Assembly: GCA_028565635.1 (NCBI GenBank)
Contig: JAOXYB010026401.1
Coordinates: 1 to 31,766, forward strand
DNA from: Phoronis ovalis
Taxonomy: Eukaryota > Phoronida > Phoronidae
Reading direction: 5' to 3'
Length of the DNA stretch: 31,766 nucleotides
Position numbers and translations under genes: made by a program. The notes beneath the pieces were generated by a model. The model worked only from the letters and a program-made list of their open reading frames with translations. It was not told the DNA's origin and did not search any database. Positions within the stretch are counted from its first letter, which is position 1, and every line of letters begins with the position of its first letter. Shown in pieces: positions 20,708 to 31,513 of this stretch.

Positions 20708-21979
20708 GTAAACTATATCATGATTGTACATTGTTCACAGGCTAACATAGTCTTAATCGAAACCCTGACGAATTTTATCATACTGTCATGTTACAAAGAT
20801 AAAATCAACTAATCACGTAAAAATAGGCCTTTCTGTTATCGGATGCGCAGAGGCAACTGCTATAACGAGGGTGATAATAACACTTTTTATATTGCCAAAG
20901 GGATAGATTAGTAGACAAGGGGGATTAATCAACATTTGTGATATTTATGTTTTAAAACGATGAATGTTTCGCATATTTTAATATTTAAAAAAAGGAATTT
21001 TTATGACAACTAGCAATTAAAAAAATTACAATTGCTTTATTAAACGCTACCTAGTATGTCTTATATTTATATTTGTTTTAAAAGGTAATATATCAAATTA
21101 ATACACTTTAGCTTAATTGTTTGGAAAAAAAAATATCAAAACATCCAAGATTTAATGCCACATTTTCCTCCATGTTTGTACAAAAAAATTAAGACATACA
21201 AAAAGTAATTAATTAATTCATAAAGGTTGTCTTTATTTTGAAAACGGCACTTTTTTGAGTTAGGTCAAGAAAAAACTAAAATGTGCTTCAATATTGATTA
21301 GAATCAAAATTACAAACTACGATTGCCACTAAGTGATGGAACGTACATACCAACGCAAAATACAGAAGTGCGCGAAAAACAATATAAAATAAAACATCTG
21401 CTATATAATTTGTAGAGCTACAAGAAAAATATGTTATTCCAACTACCCAATTGAGCTAGAAACATGCACGAAAAAGTATTATATTTCCACCATTTTTCTT
21501 TACAGCCGTTTTGGTCGGCGCTTGAGTTGGAATAATGTTCAACCAAATGTGGCGTGCTTTGAATCATGTATGCGTGATAGTGACTGTGGTTGCGAAACAT
21601 TCTATTGCGCACCTCCCGAGGTGCGATGGGGAAATATCGGAACAGGCACGTGTAGACCGAGCGGGAAAATGGTAACAGGCTTTGATGAGTGGAATAAGTA
21701 AGGACAAGAGATACTTTTTATGAATTTTCTGTATCAATAATGAACGAGACAGCTTACGACGCGGACAATTTGCATTAATAGTTATATTCGAGGAAACGGC
21801 AATATCCAGGACATGACAATGTTCCCAAGTGAGTTTGCTTTCTGGGAAACGTAAACTGTTGCATTTTGAATGTAATGTTCTCATAGTTTCTATTTTGATA
21901 CCAATAAATAACAGAATAAGGCAATTTAACATTTATCAGCTTTTATTTCTTTTTTCGTTACAGTTCTCTTCTTCATTAA
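20622..21979 (+). CDS. Small secreted cysteine-rich protein with an RFamide-like N-terminal peptide
   Basis: Exons 20622-20707, 21506-21697 and 21964-21979 give 97 residues. Reading through the second donor instead gives 93 residues, ending at TAA 21699-21701. The start MFNSSSFICLLMVFTQ is a hydrophobic signal peptide with likely cleavage near HTA|PP. Next comes PPDNSRFGRR: a short peptide ending Arg-Phe, a Gly that can donate an amide, and a dibasic cleavage site. The remaining ~60 residues hold six cysteines in the order C-x3-C-x5-C-x-C-x4-C-x14-C, with a CMRDSDC motif as in small disulfide-knotted domains. I do not recognise the family. The layout of signal, RF-amide and cysteine-bearing tail recalls luqin-type neuropeptide precursors, but the peptide lacks their WRPQGRF. 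Secretion is well supported; hormone function is inference. Confidence 0.7.
21506..21697 (+). CDS. Secreted peptide exon 2: RF-amide junction and cysteine-rich region
   Basis: The acceptor TTTTTCTTTACAG ends at 21505. The Ser of SRFGRR is split across the junction (AG|C). All six domain cysteines are here (ACFESC, SDCGC, FYC, GTC). The donor AATAA|GTAAGG at 21698 overlaps an in-frame TAA at 21699-21701. Confidence 0.7.
21964..21979 (+). CDS. Possible exon 3 of the secreted peptide (C-terminal five residues)
   Basis: A strong acceptor, TTTCTTTTTTCGTTACAG, ends at 21963. Splicing in phase 2 gives Asn-Ser-Leu-Leu-His and then TAA at 21977-21979, in place of Lys-stop. The rest of the exon, to about 22210, would be 3' untranslated. 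Confidence 0.45.
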
Positions 21980-22178
21980 TTTATGATAGACAGACAACTG
22001 TGACATTCGATGACTCCTATGCCAGTATCATTCTAGGGCTTCTTTTTCAACTCTTCATAAGTTATTATGTGATTTGTGAGCTACTAAATATCTTTTTAGC
22101 TTTATATAGCCACTTAATGCTCTTTACAAACATATCAAATTCTACAACGGATGTCATAAAATTCTGCATATCTTGGAT

Positions 22179-22184
22179 AATAAA
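22179..22184 (+). terminator. Polyadenylation signal for the secreted peptide gene
   Basis: AATAAA about 200 bases after the exon 3 stop, in the right orientation. It fits the end of this transcript. Confidence 0.5.
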
Positions 22185-22209
22185 CAACTGATAAACTTAT
22201 GTTAAATAT

Positions 22210-22988
22210 ATACTAAACAAAAACACTGTAAAAAATGTTAACAACAGTGTACCGAGCTTGAAAAATATAAGTCAAAATTACATTATTTTTTAATGAAAAT
22301 CGTTCTTACGTACTTTAAATGACAGCAAACAAAATACTCGCAAATTTTTAATTCATTCAAAATGCCAAACACCAGACAAGATTCTTTATGTCTATATGAT
22401 AAACACAGATTTGCTTTTTAAATACCAGCTGACACTACTTTCTTTCAAAATGTCAAAATAGAATTTCCACCTGCTGTAAAAAAAACTTGTAATAAAGGTC
22501 TATCGACAACCTGTGCTGCACACAAACTAAAAAAAATCTTTTCAACTGGATTTTCTCACATACACAAATCTTCAAACTCAATTCACTGATGATATTTACA
22601 ATGAGACATAAAATGAACAAAATCCACATAACTCAACAATCAGAAAATGAAACATAAGTTAGTTATCAGTTTTGACGACATGAATGTGGCATGATATTAC
22701 ATATTACTTAAGTAATCCCACACAATCACATCTCTGGGAACTTCAGGAATTGCTCATAGCATACTACATGTTAATGTACAAAATTAATAATAATGAAGCA
22801 ACTTTCATACACCATACAACAATACATACACTTGGTCAAAACTCACAAAATTTATAAATTCCTAAATAATGCTTTTAACATGAACCGACCTGTGCTAACA
22901 AGTTAATATCAAAAAATTCCTTTTTTAATAAGTATTGCCATGATACCAAAGAGTCTCATTCATAACACTACAAGAACCTAACCAATAA
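22210..22988. other. Intergenic stretch, nothing recognised
   Basis: AT-rich, no open frames of note. Confidence 0.4.
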
Positions 22989-23285
22989 CAGGCCTACCTA
23001 ACTAGCGTAGACTTGAACCGTCAATCCGCCCTCACGCATCAGTTTCCTACCACTCATACCCTTTTTCCAGGTTTCGTACAGAAAATCCTGCTACTCGAAC
23101 CGTTGTTTCCATAGACTCACTTAAGTTGCCAGGAACTCGAACAGGAACTGCTGTTAGTCTCCAGAAATCTGTACGAGTTCCTGGCAACTTGTACGAGTCT
23201 ATGGAAACAATGGTTTGCGAGTAGCAAGAATGTCGGTGTGAAACCCAGAAAAACGGTTCGAGTTTACGCTGGTTAGGTAGGCCTG
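22989..23285. mobile_element. Complete 297-bp palindromic MITE
   Basis: The left terminus CAGGCCTACCTAACTAGCGT and the right terminus ACGCTGGTTAGGTAGGCCTG are inverted repeats. Self-complementarity continues inward (GTTGCCAGGAACT against AGTTCCTGGCAAC, CTACTCGAACCG, ATAGACTC), so almost the whole element folds on itself. AATAA on both sides (22984-22988 and 23286-23290) is a candidate 5-bp target duplication. The CAGGCC end recalls hAT ends, but the 5-bp duplication does not fit hAT, so the superfamily is open. Related to 4460-5301. Confidence 0.8.
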
Positions 23286-25327
23286 AATAAATTTACAATA
23301 ACTCAAAGCTCATACTCTTGTTTAACAAAATGTATTACATTCCAGACTAGAAATACCTAGCAGTTCATTTTGGACTAACTTGATGATTTCGCTTTATATT
23401 CATACTGTGTAAAAGATTCTTTTTTTAGTGTACTCTCTACACAAGGGATATGCTTAGACTTTACAAAATCAATACTACTTTAAAATCAATTATCAATAAT
23501 TAACTTACATATTCTGAAGTTGTATAATATTACAGAACTAAATGTAGCAAACAATTTAATAACAATTACATTAAATTCCATACTAGCTTAAATAAAATTT
23601 ATTCCCTTTAATTACTGAAATTTTTAAGCCTTTTTGAGAGCTTTTGACTACAAGAGTGTTTGACAATCTGACTGACTTCCAGGGTGGGGATTTGTGTGAT
23701 TTCAATTTTCTTCAGTTCATCAAATAAAACATATCCATGATACGGCCAAAATTTCTCAAAGATACTTAACAATTGTTATGTAGCACTAAATTTATTAGAA
23801 TATCATTATAAGCTGTATTGGCAATTCTCAGTACAATATGTAATACCATATTAACAATTTTATGAAATAATGAAAGACTTATTGCAATACACAGGTTTAA
23901 AAACTTAGATCTTAGCACCATGCTCAACACTGCCAAAGAAGCGAATTGCCAAATTCACGCAAATGTTCATTCGTTCACACAAAATCATACAGAGGTACAA
24001 ATACCATATAAATAACAAATTGTAACATTTGATTAAATTTTATGTTAATAGTAAAAATCTTGGCTAATTTGAGCATGTTACTTCAAGAGGAATCTTAAAA
24101 TATTCATTTTAATTAATGCTAGACTAGCATAGCACATAAAATTAACTAAGAACTTACAGCTTTTCCTAATACTTGAATCTCCTAGTTGTATACATTATCT
24201 CTGTTTCTTTTATATCAATAACTGACCCTGAAATTTTTTGTATCAAAATGGTCAAATAAAGACAATAATTATTCTGTATAATAATGAAATCATAAGAATT
24301 TCACATTAAACTGCATGTTACATTGTTCATACCAGCAATCTTTACTTCTATTAAACCTTAAAATAAAAAATAGTGTGTTTCCGATCACCTGACTGGTCCA
24401 TAATAATAACTCTCCCCCCCCCCCCCAACCCTTAAGTTTATATGGCCAAAAATATTTTCTTGTATTTCTCATACATGTGATGTCATTCTTTTCATTGTGT
24501 CTTTCATGTTTTGGTCCGTAAAAAAAATTTATTTCACAACAAATACCTGTGTTGTTATTCTTTTCATACTTATCCTATATTTTCACACCGTTACTGGAAG
24601 CACACAACTTTTCAGTTTAGGCCTTACATAAAAAATATCCACAATTTTGACCATCAGCTGCACAAATGTACCACTAATATTTGAACTAAATGAATATTCA
24701 TGGAGATTAATTACTCAGTTTAAATAGTTAAGTTAAAATTTTACTTCTAAAAAGGAGTAAACTTCCTGATTCATCGATATAGCTGATAACGATAGATGTT
24801 GGATAACAATGCTTCAGATGTGAATGATTAATATTTCGAAGCCGAATGCTGTAATTACCGGTTACATTAAGCAATACATTACGATGGTTTAATTAATTAA
24901 TTCTTAAAAATTCCCCAAAGAACTGACATTTCATGCTTATAACATGATTGAAGACACTAACTAGAGGGATTGCGTACGGCAGACCACACAACCTACAAAC
25001 CTACTACGTGTTAGACAAATGATATAAAGATATGAGATATGTCCTGGATATACATGTCTAGCAATGCTTGCTCACAAAAATAATAATGGAAAATAATAAC
25101 AGAAATGTCACAGTTCTTCTGGGAAATATTGTATGCGTGAGGAAACTGTTAATCAAATACTGTACAATAACATCACCATCATTTTTCAAAGTGTTATATA
25201 ATTAAGGCAGTACAATTTCACACTTGAACTACTTAAATAATACAATTTCAACTTCTCCATCATGACAAGGCATAGCTGTTACTGAGCCTGTTCACTTTTT
25301 AGGAACAGTTGCTATATACTTCCAGTT
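23286..25327. other. 2-kb intergenic stretch between convergent genes
   Basis: AT-rich and without supported exons. It holds a run of 13 C at 24414-24426. This is either intergenic or a long 3' untranslated region of the POM121-like gene. Confidence 0.4.
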
Positions 25328-25333
25328 TTTATT
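25328..25333 (-). terminator. Polyadenylation signal for the POM121-like gene
   Basis: AATAAA on the minus strand, about 80 bases after the stop codon at 25413. Confidence 0.5.
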
Positions 25334-25412
25334 CCTACCCTCTATTATGTTTCTGCTCAAGAACATAGCAAAAAAACAACCGAAAATTTTCCATAACAGA
25401 CTGTTTATGGCA

Positions 25413-25561
25413 CTACCTTCTTGCTCCACGTCGTCTACCTTTGACCATGGATCTTGATGTTGATCCTGTGCCCATAGAAAACCCTCCAGGCTGACTCACA
25501 GTTCCTGGGGTTCCACCAAATGCAGCTGGAGAACCACCAAAAGTTGAATTTGTTCCAGAGC
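25413..25561 (-). CDS. POM121: POM121-like last exon: basic C-terminus
   Basis: Acceptor TTTCTGCAG at 25562. 48 codons with STFGGSPAAFGGTPG and the end SRSMVKGRRRGARR, then TAG at 25415-25413. Confidence 0.9.
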
Positions 25562-28500
25562 CTGCAGAAATTAACAGGTTAATTTATAAAAAAGATATGT
25601 TTGCGTTAGAAAAAATATTGTACAATCCTTTTATGTATTATTTTTGAAAAGCACATGAAAACAAAGATAGGAATGGTTGCAACTACTGCACAGTAATTGG
25701 ATTAAAGGCAATGCCTGTTAAGTCAAAAGTTCTAGTTGAAGGAGTCTTAGTCATGAGATAATTCTCACAATAACATGATGAGCTAAACAGGATTTTTTTC
25801 CTGGCTACACTGCAGCATCCACAAAAAAAAGTGATTGACATAAAAGAAAAAGCAGTCATTTACACATTTTCTTTTCCCTATAACGTTATGTAAAGTACCA
25901 GGCAGCGTAATTAAACAAATCGCACACTATACAGCAATTAGTAAGTCATCAATCCCACAAATCCCTGTAATTCGCTCATGTACATTGTGGAAATGATTGG
26001 CTTCATTGTATGTATGCCACTTAAAGTAAGCAAGTTAGGTTATCTAAAATTCAGTTAACTAAGGGAAGCCCAGTAAGAAGCCCAGTTAATACGGGCTAAT
26101 AATATACTCTTTGGTACAACCAACAATTATGAAGTATACTCACCAAAATTGAAGGTCCCACTACCACTAGTAGCAGCTGCATTAAAGTTGAAACCACCAG
26201 TGGCAGCCTGTTGATTCTGTGAGGTTACAAAATTATATCCAGTATTCGTACTTGTCCCAAAACTGCTTGCTTGAGTTGTCTGTGCACTGGATGGTCCAAA
26301 CACACTTGACTGACTAGTCTGTGTACTGGGTGCTCCAAATAAGCTTGATTGAGTACTTTGTGTACCAGGTGTTGCAAAAAGACTTACTTGAGAATTTTGT
26401 GTACTGGGTGCTCCAAACACACTACCTTTAGTAATTTGTGTACTGGGTGTTCCAAAAGGGCTTGCTTGAACAGTCTGTGTAATGGGTGTACCAAATGCAG
26501 TTGCTTGAGCAGATTGTGCACTGAGTGTTCCAAATGCACCTGTTTGAGCAGTTTGTGTACTGGGTGTTCCAAATGTGCCTGCTTGAACAGTTTGCGTATT
26601 AAGTATTCCAAATACAGTTGCTTGAGATGACTGAATACCGGTTGTACCAAACACACCAGCTTGGGCTGTTTGAGTGCTAGGTGGTCCAAAAATATTTGGC
26701 TGAGTTCGTTTTTCTTGTGTACCAAAACTGAATCCTGTACTTCCACTGATTGTTCCAAAAGTGCTTACTGTAGGTGCTTGCATGCTAGGTGACCCAAAGG
26801 TGCTTGTCTGAGTATTCTGACTGCTGGGTGCTCCCCAAAAACTTGTCTCCAAAGATTGTGTATTGGATAATCCCAATACATCAGATTTGGTAGTCGGATT
26901 ACTGTTTAATCCAAAAATACTGCTATCTTGTGTTTTAACAGATCCAGTCTTGCTAGGTTGAGCAGCTGCCTGAGTTCCAAATGGTGCTGTAACAGGCATT
27001 GAAAAAGCACCAGCAGACTGAGCAGGATTTGCTCCAAATATAAAGCCACTGTTGGTAGTCACATCTCCCGTCTTTGAACTGCCTCCAAATGTGACAGCAC
27101 CATTAGAGTGCAATACTGAACTGGTAGCGTTCTGTGTTTGACCAACATTGGTACCAAAACTTGAACCTACAATGGGCCCAAAGGCTGATGCTTTAGTTTG
27201 ATCAGGTGAAGTAACAGAAGGTGTAAATGTGGTACCACCAAAGTTAAAATTGGATTTGCTAGCCTGATCAGTTCCAGTAACAGGAGCTGCCACTGCACTA
27301 CTCAACTGAAACATACCAGTCGCTGATGTTGATGCGGTGATAGAACTTTGACCAAACTGGAAACTAGAACTTGATGGTGTTGCTTGGCTAACACTAGATG
27401 TTGCAGTAATTTTGCTTTGACCAAATTGAAAGCTAGTACTAGAAGGGACACTAGGAGCTATGCTAGATGAAGCTGTGTATACTTGCTTACTACTATCGGC
27501 AAATAAGGAAGTGCTGCTTGTGGATGCTTCACTTTGCTTTGCACCAAAAGAAAAACTTGATGTTGCAGTAGTTGAGGATGGCTTGGAACTCAATACATTA
27601 TTTGTAGCCAAAACCTGGTCTCCAGTCTTCGGCATATCAAATTTATATCCACCTAAAGACGTGCTTGTAGTAGTAGTAGCAGGCAAGACAGTAGTAGCAG
27701 GTTTAGTTCCGGTGATATCAAAATATGATGGTAATGTGCCACCTTGTGTACCAACAGTTACAACAGTTGAAGCCACACTGGTGCCTGGGATACCAAACAC
27801 AGGCTTAAATGTTGGAGATGTAGTGCTGGAAAGTTTATCAGAACTTGATATAGATGTCACTGTTGTGGTCCTGGTTGAAATTCCGGTACTGACAGTGACA
27901 GCATTCTGGGTTAATAATGGTTTACTAGATGCCTCAGTGGGTAAATTATTTGAAGAGGTACTGGCAACAGCACCAGAGGTAGAGGGAGTGCCAAAAGTAA
28001 ATCCTGATGCCGATGAAACAGTATTTGCACCTGATACCGATGTAGTTACAGTACTTGATGTTAAAGTTAATTTAGAGGATGTAGCTGGTTCAGTTTCTGG
28101 TTTCTTTTTCTCTGTTTTTTCAAGTCCAGCCAACATATTTCTTACCCTCTCCTCATTTGCTAGACGATCTTTTTCAAAATCTTCAAGAGTTGGCACAAAG
28201 GAAGCTTTTGGTATCTACAACAGAGTTGTTCACTATAATATCTTGGACAAGAAGAAGCTACAAATAACTAAATATAAATGTAAGTAGTTTGTCTTTTTTC
28301 ACATTTAGGAAATGTACTTTACTTTGATAACAGTTTTGCAGCATTTGTATATACACTTTCCTCTCCTATGACTTGTCATTTCACATGTGTGGTTTAGAAA
28401 TGGATGCAACCTTTGTCAAAATTTTTTTAATAATTATTGCTTCATTTTCTGCATTAAAATGAAAGTAAATATGTCACCTTTGTAAAATTATTTGACAGTG

Positions 28501-31465
28501 GTCCATATATAGGTGTTCGTCTACGCCCAGGAACATCAGCAAGTAAATTCCTTTTTGGTGTCCCCATAACGGGAGTAGATCTTCCAGAGTCAGAGCTCTG
28601 TAAAGAATATGTAAGAATTAAGTAAATAAATACAGAGTGACACTAAACATGCGTAACAATTTTAGACTGTTGTTTACTTTCAGTTCGTAACAAATGGTGA
28701 AACAAGTTATATTTTGCAAAATTCATATATTTGTGTTGTGAAAGCCACAAAAGCTAATTTAGAATTTAATTTCCTTTAGTGTTACACTATTTTGTGTCAC
28801 CCTTTATAATATAATAGCATTAATTGCACATAATACCAATTCTATGAAGAAAGTACTTGACAAATAATAGAAGGCGCCACCTGGTGGAAGTAAAATGACA
28901 GAAAACATTTTCTCCGTAAGTAAAATTCAAATATAAATAAAACAATCTGCATAGCCGAATAGCGTGCAACCTACCAGAGTTTCTGACGGTATGCTATTGA
29001 GTTGGCTAGTAGTTAAATCTTCAGAACAGTTACTGTTGTTGGTATTTAAGTCATCTTCCAATGCTTTACTGTAAAATTGTAAGACATGCAACGTAAAATG
29101 AAATGAAGAAATAATGCGTAAAATCAAAATAGCATTAAAATTCAAGTTTTTTAGAAAATTATGTTTGTTGGGTAACGCTACAGCATACCATACAAAGAAA
29201 TGTAAATAGGTTTCATAGATGCAGCATGAATTTGGTAGTAGCTTCACCAGAATGATATGTACACAATTAGACATACTTGAAAAACTACTGAAAGCAAAAA
29301 CATATTTATTTTCATAATTATCATGTATTATATTATTGTATCCAGAAATTAGGTAGACATGGCAAAAGTACCTAGGTGAAGCTTGTCTGCTGCTGGCTCG
29401 TGATGTGTTTCTACTCTTTCTCTGAGAGCTAAAACCAGATGGATAACTTGACCCACTTGAACTCCTCTGCCTTTTACCAATACTTTCTGAGGCCTAGAAT
29501 ATGTGAAACAATAAAACAGTTATAGCCATTACCAGCAGATTCAGCAAACACTGACAAACAAACAAAGCCAATTAATACTTCCATCAGCGAGGCATAACAC
29601 TAATTTTAAAGCAGACGTGAATCTACAATCCTGACAATGTGCCAAATAAATAAATCAGCAGAGACACCAAATACACTGACAACTGTAGATAAACAGGGTA
29701 CAATAAGATCCATTTTACAGGAGATATGAAATAAATGACGCATCTGAGTTTGTTAAGAAGTAAATGGCTGTGGAATCAATTTCATTTACCACAAGTTTCT
29801 CATCAATTCAGCATTAGGCAGATACTTGTTCATAATCGAAACTACTTTGCCCACACTTATAATATCAGCACCTTCCAGATGATTTCTACAGTTTGTACTT
29901 TCATCAAAGCTCAGATGAGAAGTCACCTTATGCAGATAAAATGGTAGATAAAATCTTTTCAGTAGTATTTGCAACCATTTTATCACAACATACACCTGTG
30001 GCAATGAAGACTGAAACTGGCCATTACACTGAAGAATTCCACTGGTCTTGAACAGAGAATTCTTAGCACAGATTCCTTACATCTATCAAAACTAATAAAT
30101 ACCTGTTTCTCTAAAAATCTTTTTGTCGAACTGTATGAGCTAATGATTGAATTCCTTGAATTATCAGGTTTAATTTTCTTCACAGGTGTCCCGTGTGCGC
30201 TGAATGGTGGCTCAGAACAAGCATCTTCCTGCAGCATAGGTCTTTTTAATGTGGGTCGTGATGCTAGTTGCATGCCAATATTACCATTGGGCATATAAGA
30301 AGACTTGGATGGTAAGACTACTGGTTCCTGGGCTTGTTCACCATCGGACTGTCGCCTACAGTGATAAAGATCACAGATAATTTTCAAAAATTGCCTACTT
30401 ACAAGTATGGCAACAATGTCACTTACACACAATTTCTGAAAACAGGATTAAAGAAAACACAATATCAACACCAATAAGAATTTGATGAGACATCTATCCA
30501 TAGAGGGAATAATGTTGTTAAAATAATGCAATGGAGGACTTTTTCAGATTACATGGTTTTATGTGATGATACACACAGGTCCTATCTGACACACAGTTTG
30601 TGATACTCTGCAGCGCCAGATCTGTATTTTTCAAAAGTTACTGTAGACTTGTATAAATTTTACATTTACCATTATGCAAAAAGTTATGAGAAGTATCAGT
30701 GATTGTGCGAAGTTTTAATACATTTGTGTATGTATGGATATGTCCGAAATTTTGGAATTTACCAATGCAAACAAAAAAGTTGGATCATTGTTTAGATACC
30801 TTCTTTTAGCTATATTTCCAGTTTCTACTGACACATCCCCCTCAACATCATCCTTCATATTTCTTTTTCTGAAAGTAACAATATAGCTGACAATCAAATG
30901 TAACGCATGGAAAATCTTTATTGATAGGCTTTTTGATGACCAGATGTTTCATACTGTGTTTCATCACTAGCTTGCAAATAATTTGATTTTAAAAACTGGG
31001 AAGAGTTTATTTGCATGAATGCATTGCTCCTCTGTTTTCTTTAATAGTAAATTATTCTAAAAATCATTGGTGCTCTACGCAACTAACAATAGTTATACTA
31101 TCAAACGTGTACATACACACATTGAAGCCCATTAACTGTGGCTACCTGCACTAAATTATAGCGGAAAATAGACAATATTACCTTTTTTCCCTGAGCGCAG
31201 ACAACACAGCTTGCGTGTCGCAAGGATTTGACTCCCCAGTACCAATAGGAGTTCTCACTTTTGATCGTGTTACTCTGAAAAATATCAGAAATATAATAAA
31301 TCAATGTGTGCAACATTTATATTTTAACAAACATCATTTTTCATATAAATATTGTGATGAAGTTACCCAAATTTAACAAAAGCTTGTTAAGTCAACTTAC
31401 AAGTTGCATACATATCCATGTACAACTGGTGATTCAAAACGCTTGTCAATAAGATATGAATATTT
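25413..31465 (-). CDS. POM121: POM121-like pore-membrane nucleoporin (C-terminal 1011 residues, 9 exons; N-terminus outside window)
   Basis: Exons 31401-31465, 31182-31274, 30800-30868, 30103-30355, 29372-29493, 28975-29068, 28478-28597, 26144-28214 and 25413-25561 join in frame (3036 nt including TAG). POM121 anchors FG nucleoporins to the nuclear pore membrane and is needed for pore assembly from the inner nuclear membrane. Diagnostic matches are NPCDTQAVLSALREKR (vertebrate POM121 has DPCAKETVLSALKEK) followed by a basic KR-rich stretch, RNSIISSYSSTKRF (vertebrate RNAI-x-SSYSSTRG), clusters such as TPVKKIKP, GKRQRSSSG and PGRRRTP that fit nuclear-localisation signals, FKPVF, and a long FG domain. 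It ends GRRRGARR, a basic C-terminus as in POM121 and NUP153. The single membrane segment expected near the N-terminus is not in the window. Confidence in POM121 over NUP153 is high because of the first two motifs. Confidence 0.9.
26144..28214 (-). CDS. POM121: POM121-like exon: FG-repeat domain
   Basis: 690 codons. A charged helical start (TLEDFEKDRLANEERVRNML) is followed by Ser/Thr/Ala-rich disordered sequence with 27 Phe-Gly dipeptides of the xFG and FxFG kinds. It ends in an 11-fold 13-residue array (26262-26690). FG domains bind importins during transport. The donor is TTTTG|GTGAGT at 26143. Long open frames on the opposite strand here are shadows. Confidence 0.95.
26262..26690 (-). repeat. 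11 tandem 39-bp units coding FGTPSTQTAQAxx
   Basis: Eleven units of exactly 13 residues follow one another without indels (for example FGTPSTQTAQTGA, FGTLSAQSAQATA, FGAPSTQTSQSSV). Unit 9 has FATPGTQ, losing the Gly of the FG core. Recent tandem growth inside the coding sequence is likely. Confidence 0.85.
28478..28597 (-). CDS. POM121: POM121-like exon: TPKRNLLADVPGRRRTP segment
   Basis: Exactly 40 codons, phase 0 on both sides. Contains STPVMGTPKRN and PGRRRTPIYGPL. Confidence 0.88.
28975..29068 (-). CDS. POM121: POM121-like exon: acidic KALEDDL segment
   Basis: 31 codons, acidic and Asn/Ser/Thr-rich. The split codon AG|T gives Ser before KALEDDL. Donor CTG|GTAGGT. Confidence 0.85.
29372..29493 (-). 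CDS. POM121: POM121-like exon: Ser/Arg-rich segment
   Basis: 40 codons plus two bases. GKRQRSSSGSSYPS and QRKSRNTSRASSRQ: basic and serine-rich, many potential phosphorylation sites. Confidence 0.88.
30103..30355 (-). CDS. POM121: POM121-like exon: KKIKP and SSYSST motifs
   Basis: 84 codons from acceptor TATCACTGTAG to donor AAACAG|GTATTT. It contains RPTLKRPML, TPVKKIKP and NSIISSYSSTKRFLEKQ, the best-conserved POM121 landmark here. Confidence 0.9.
30800..30868 (-). CDS. POM121: POM121-like exon: KRN...AKR basic segment
   Basis: 22 codons, phase 2 in and out. With its neighbours it forms two basic clusters, REKRKRN and AKRRRQ, about 20 residues apart, compatible with a nuclear-localisation signal. 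Confidence 0.85.
31182..31274 (-). CDS. POM121: POM121-like exon: VTRSKVRTPIG and NPC-VLSAL motif
   Basis: Phase 2 in and out. The frame that splices cleanly to both neighbours gives GESNPCDTQAVLSALREK. The longer open frame in another register (31101-31316) is a shadow. Confidence 0.85.
31401..31465 (-). CDS. POM121: POM121-like exon: conserved DKRFESPVV segment
   Basis: KYSYLIDKRFESPVVHGYVC with a strong donor GTAAGT at 31400, joining in phase 2. The upstream in-frame TAG is part of the acceptor itself, so the exon must begin at 31465. The acceptor has a poor pyrimidine tract, so this exon is less certain. The DKRF motif lies where vertebrate POM121 has DRRF ahead of the DPC motif. Confidence 0.6.
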
Positions 31466-31513
31466 CTAGCCAAATCAGCACTGGCAACTTCCTTATGTTG
31501 CAATCATAATTAA

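Noticed and set aside
21829-22191. 120-residue plus-strand hydrophobic frame
   Set aside because: Crosses the intron 2 acceptor and 3' untranslated part of the secreted-peptide gene; the hydrophobic look comes from T-rich sequence.
26349-26630. 93-residue plus-strand frame, very rich in Cys and repeats, resembling a metallothionein
   Set aside because: It is the exact antisense of the 13-residue FG array. The regular cysteines come from reading the 39-bp repeat backwards.
26384-26758. 124-residue minus-strand frame in another register of the FG exon
   Set aside because: Overlaps the supported frame through the repeat array; the repeat alone keeps it open.
27460-28287. 275-residue plus-strand open frame
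   Set aside because: Antisense to the FG exon. Ser/Thr/Ala/Val codons give few stops on the opposite strand, and the frame has no domain.
31101-31316. 71-residue minus-strand frame over a POM121 exon
   Set aside because: The frame that joins both neighbouring exons in phase gives the NPC...VLSAL motif; this one does not.
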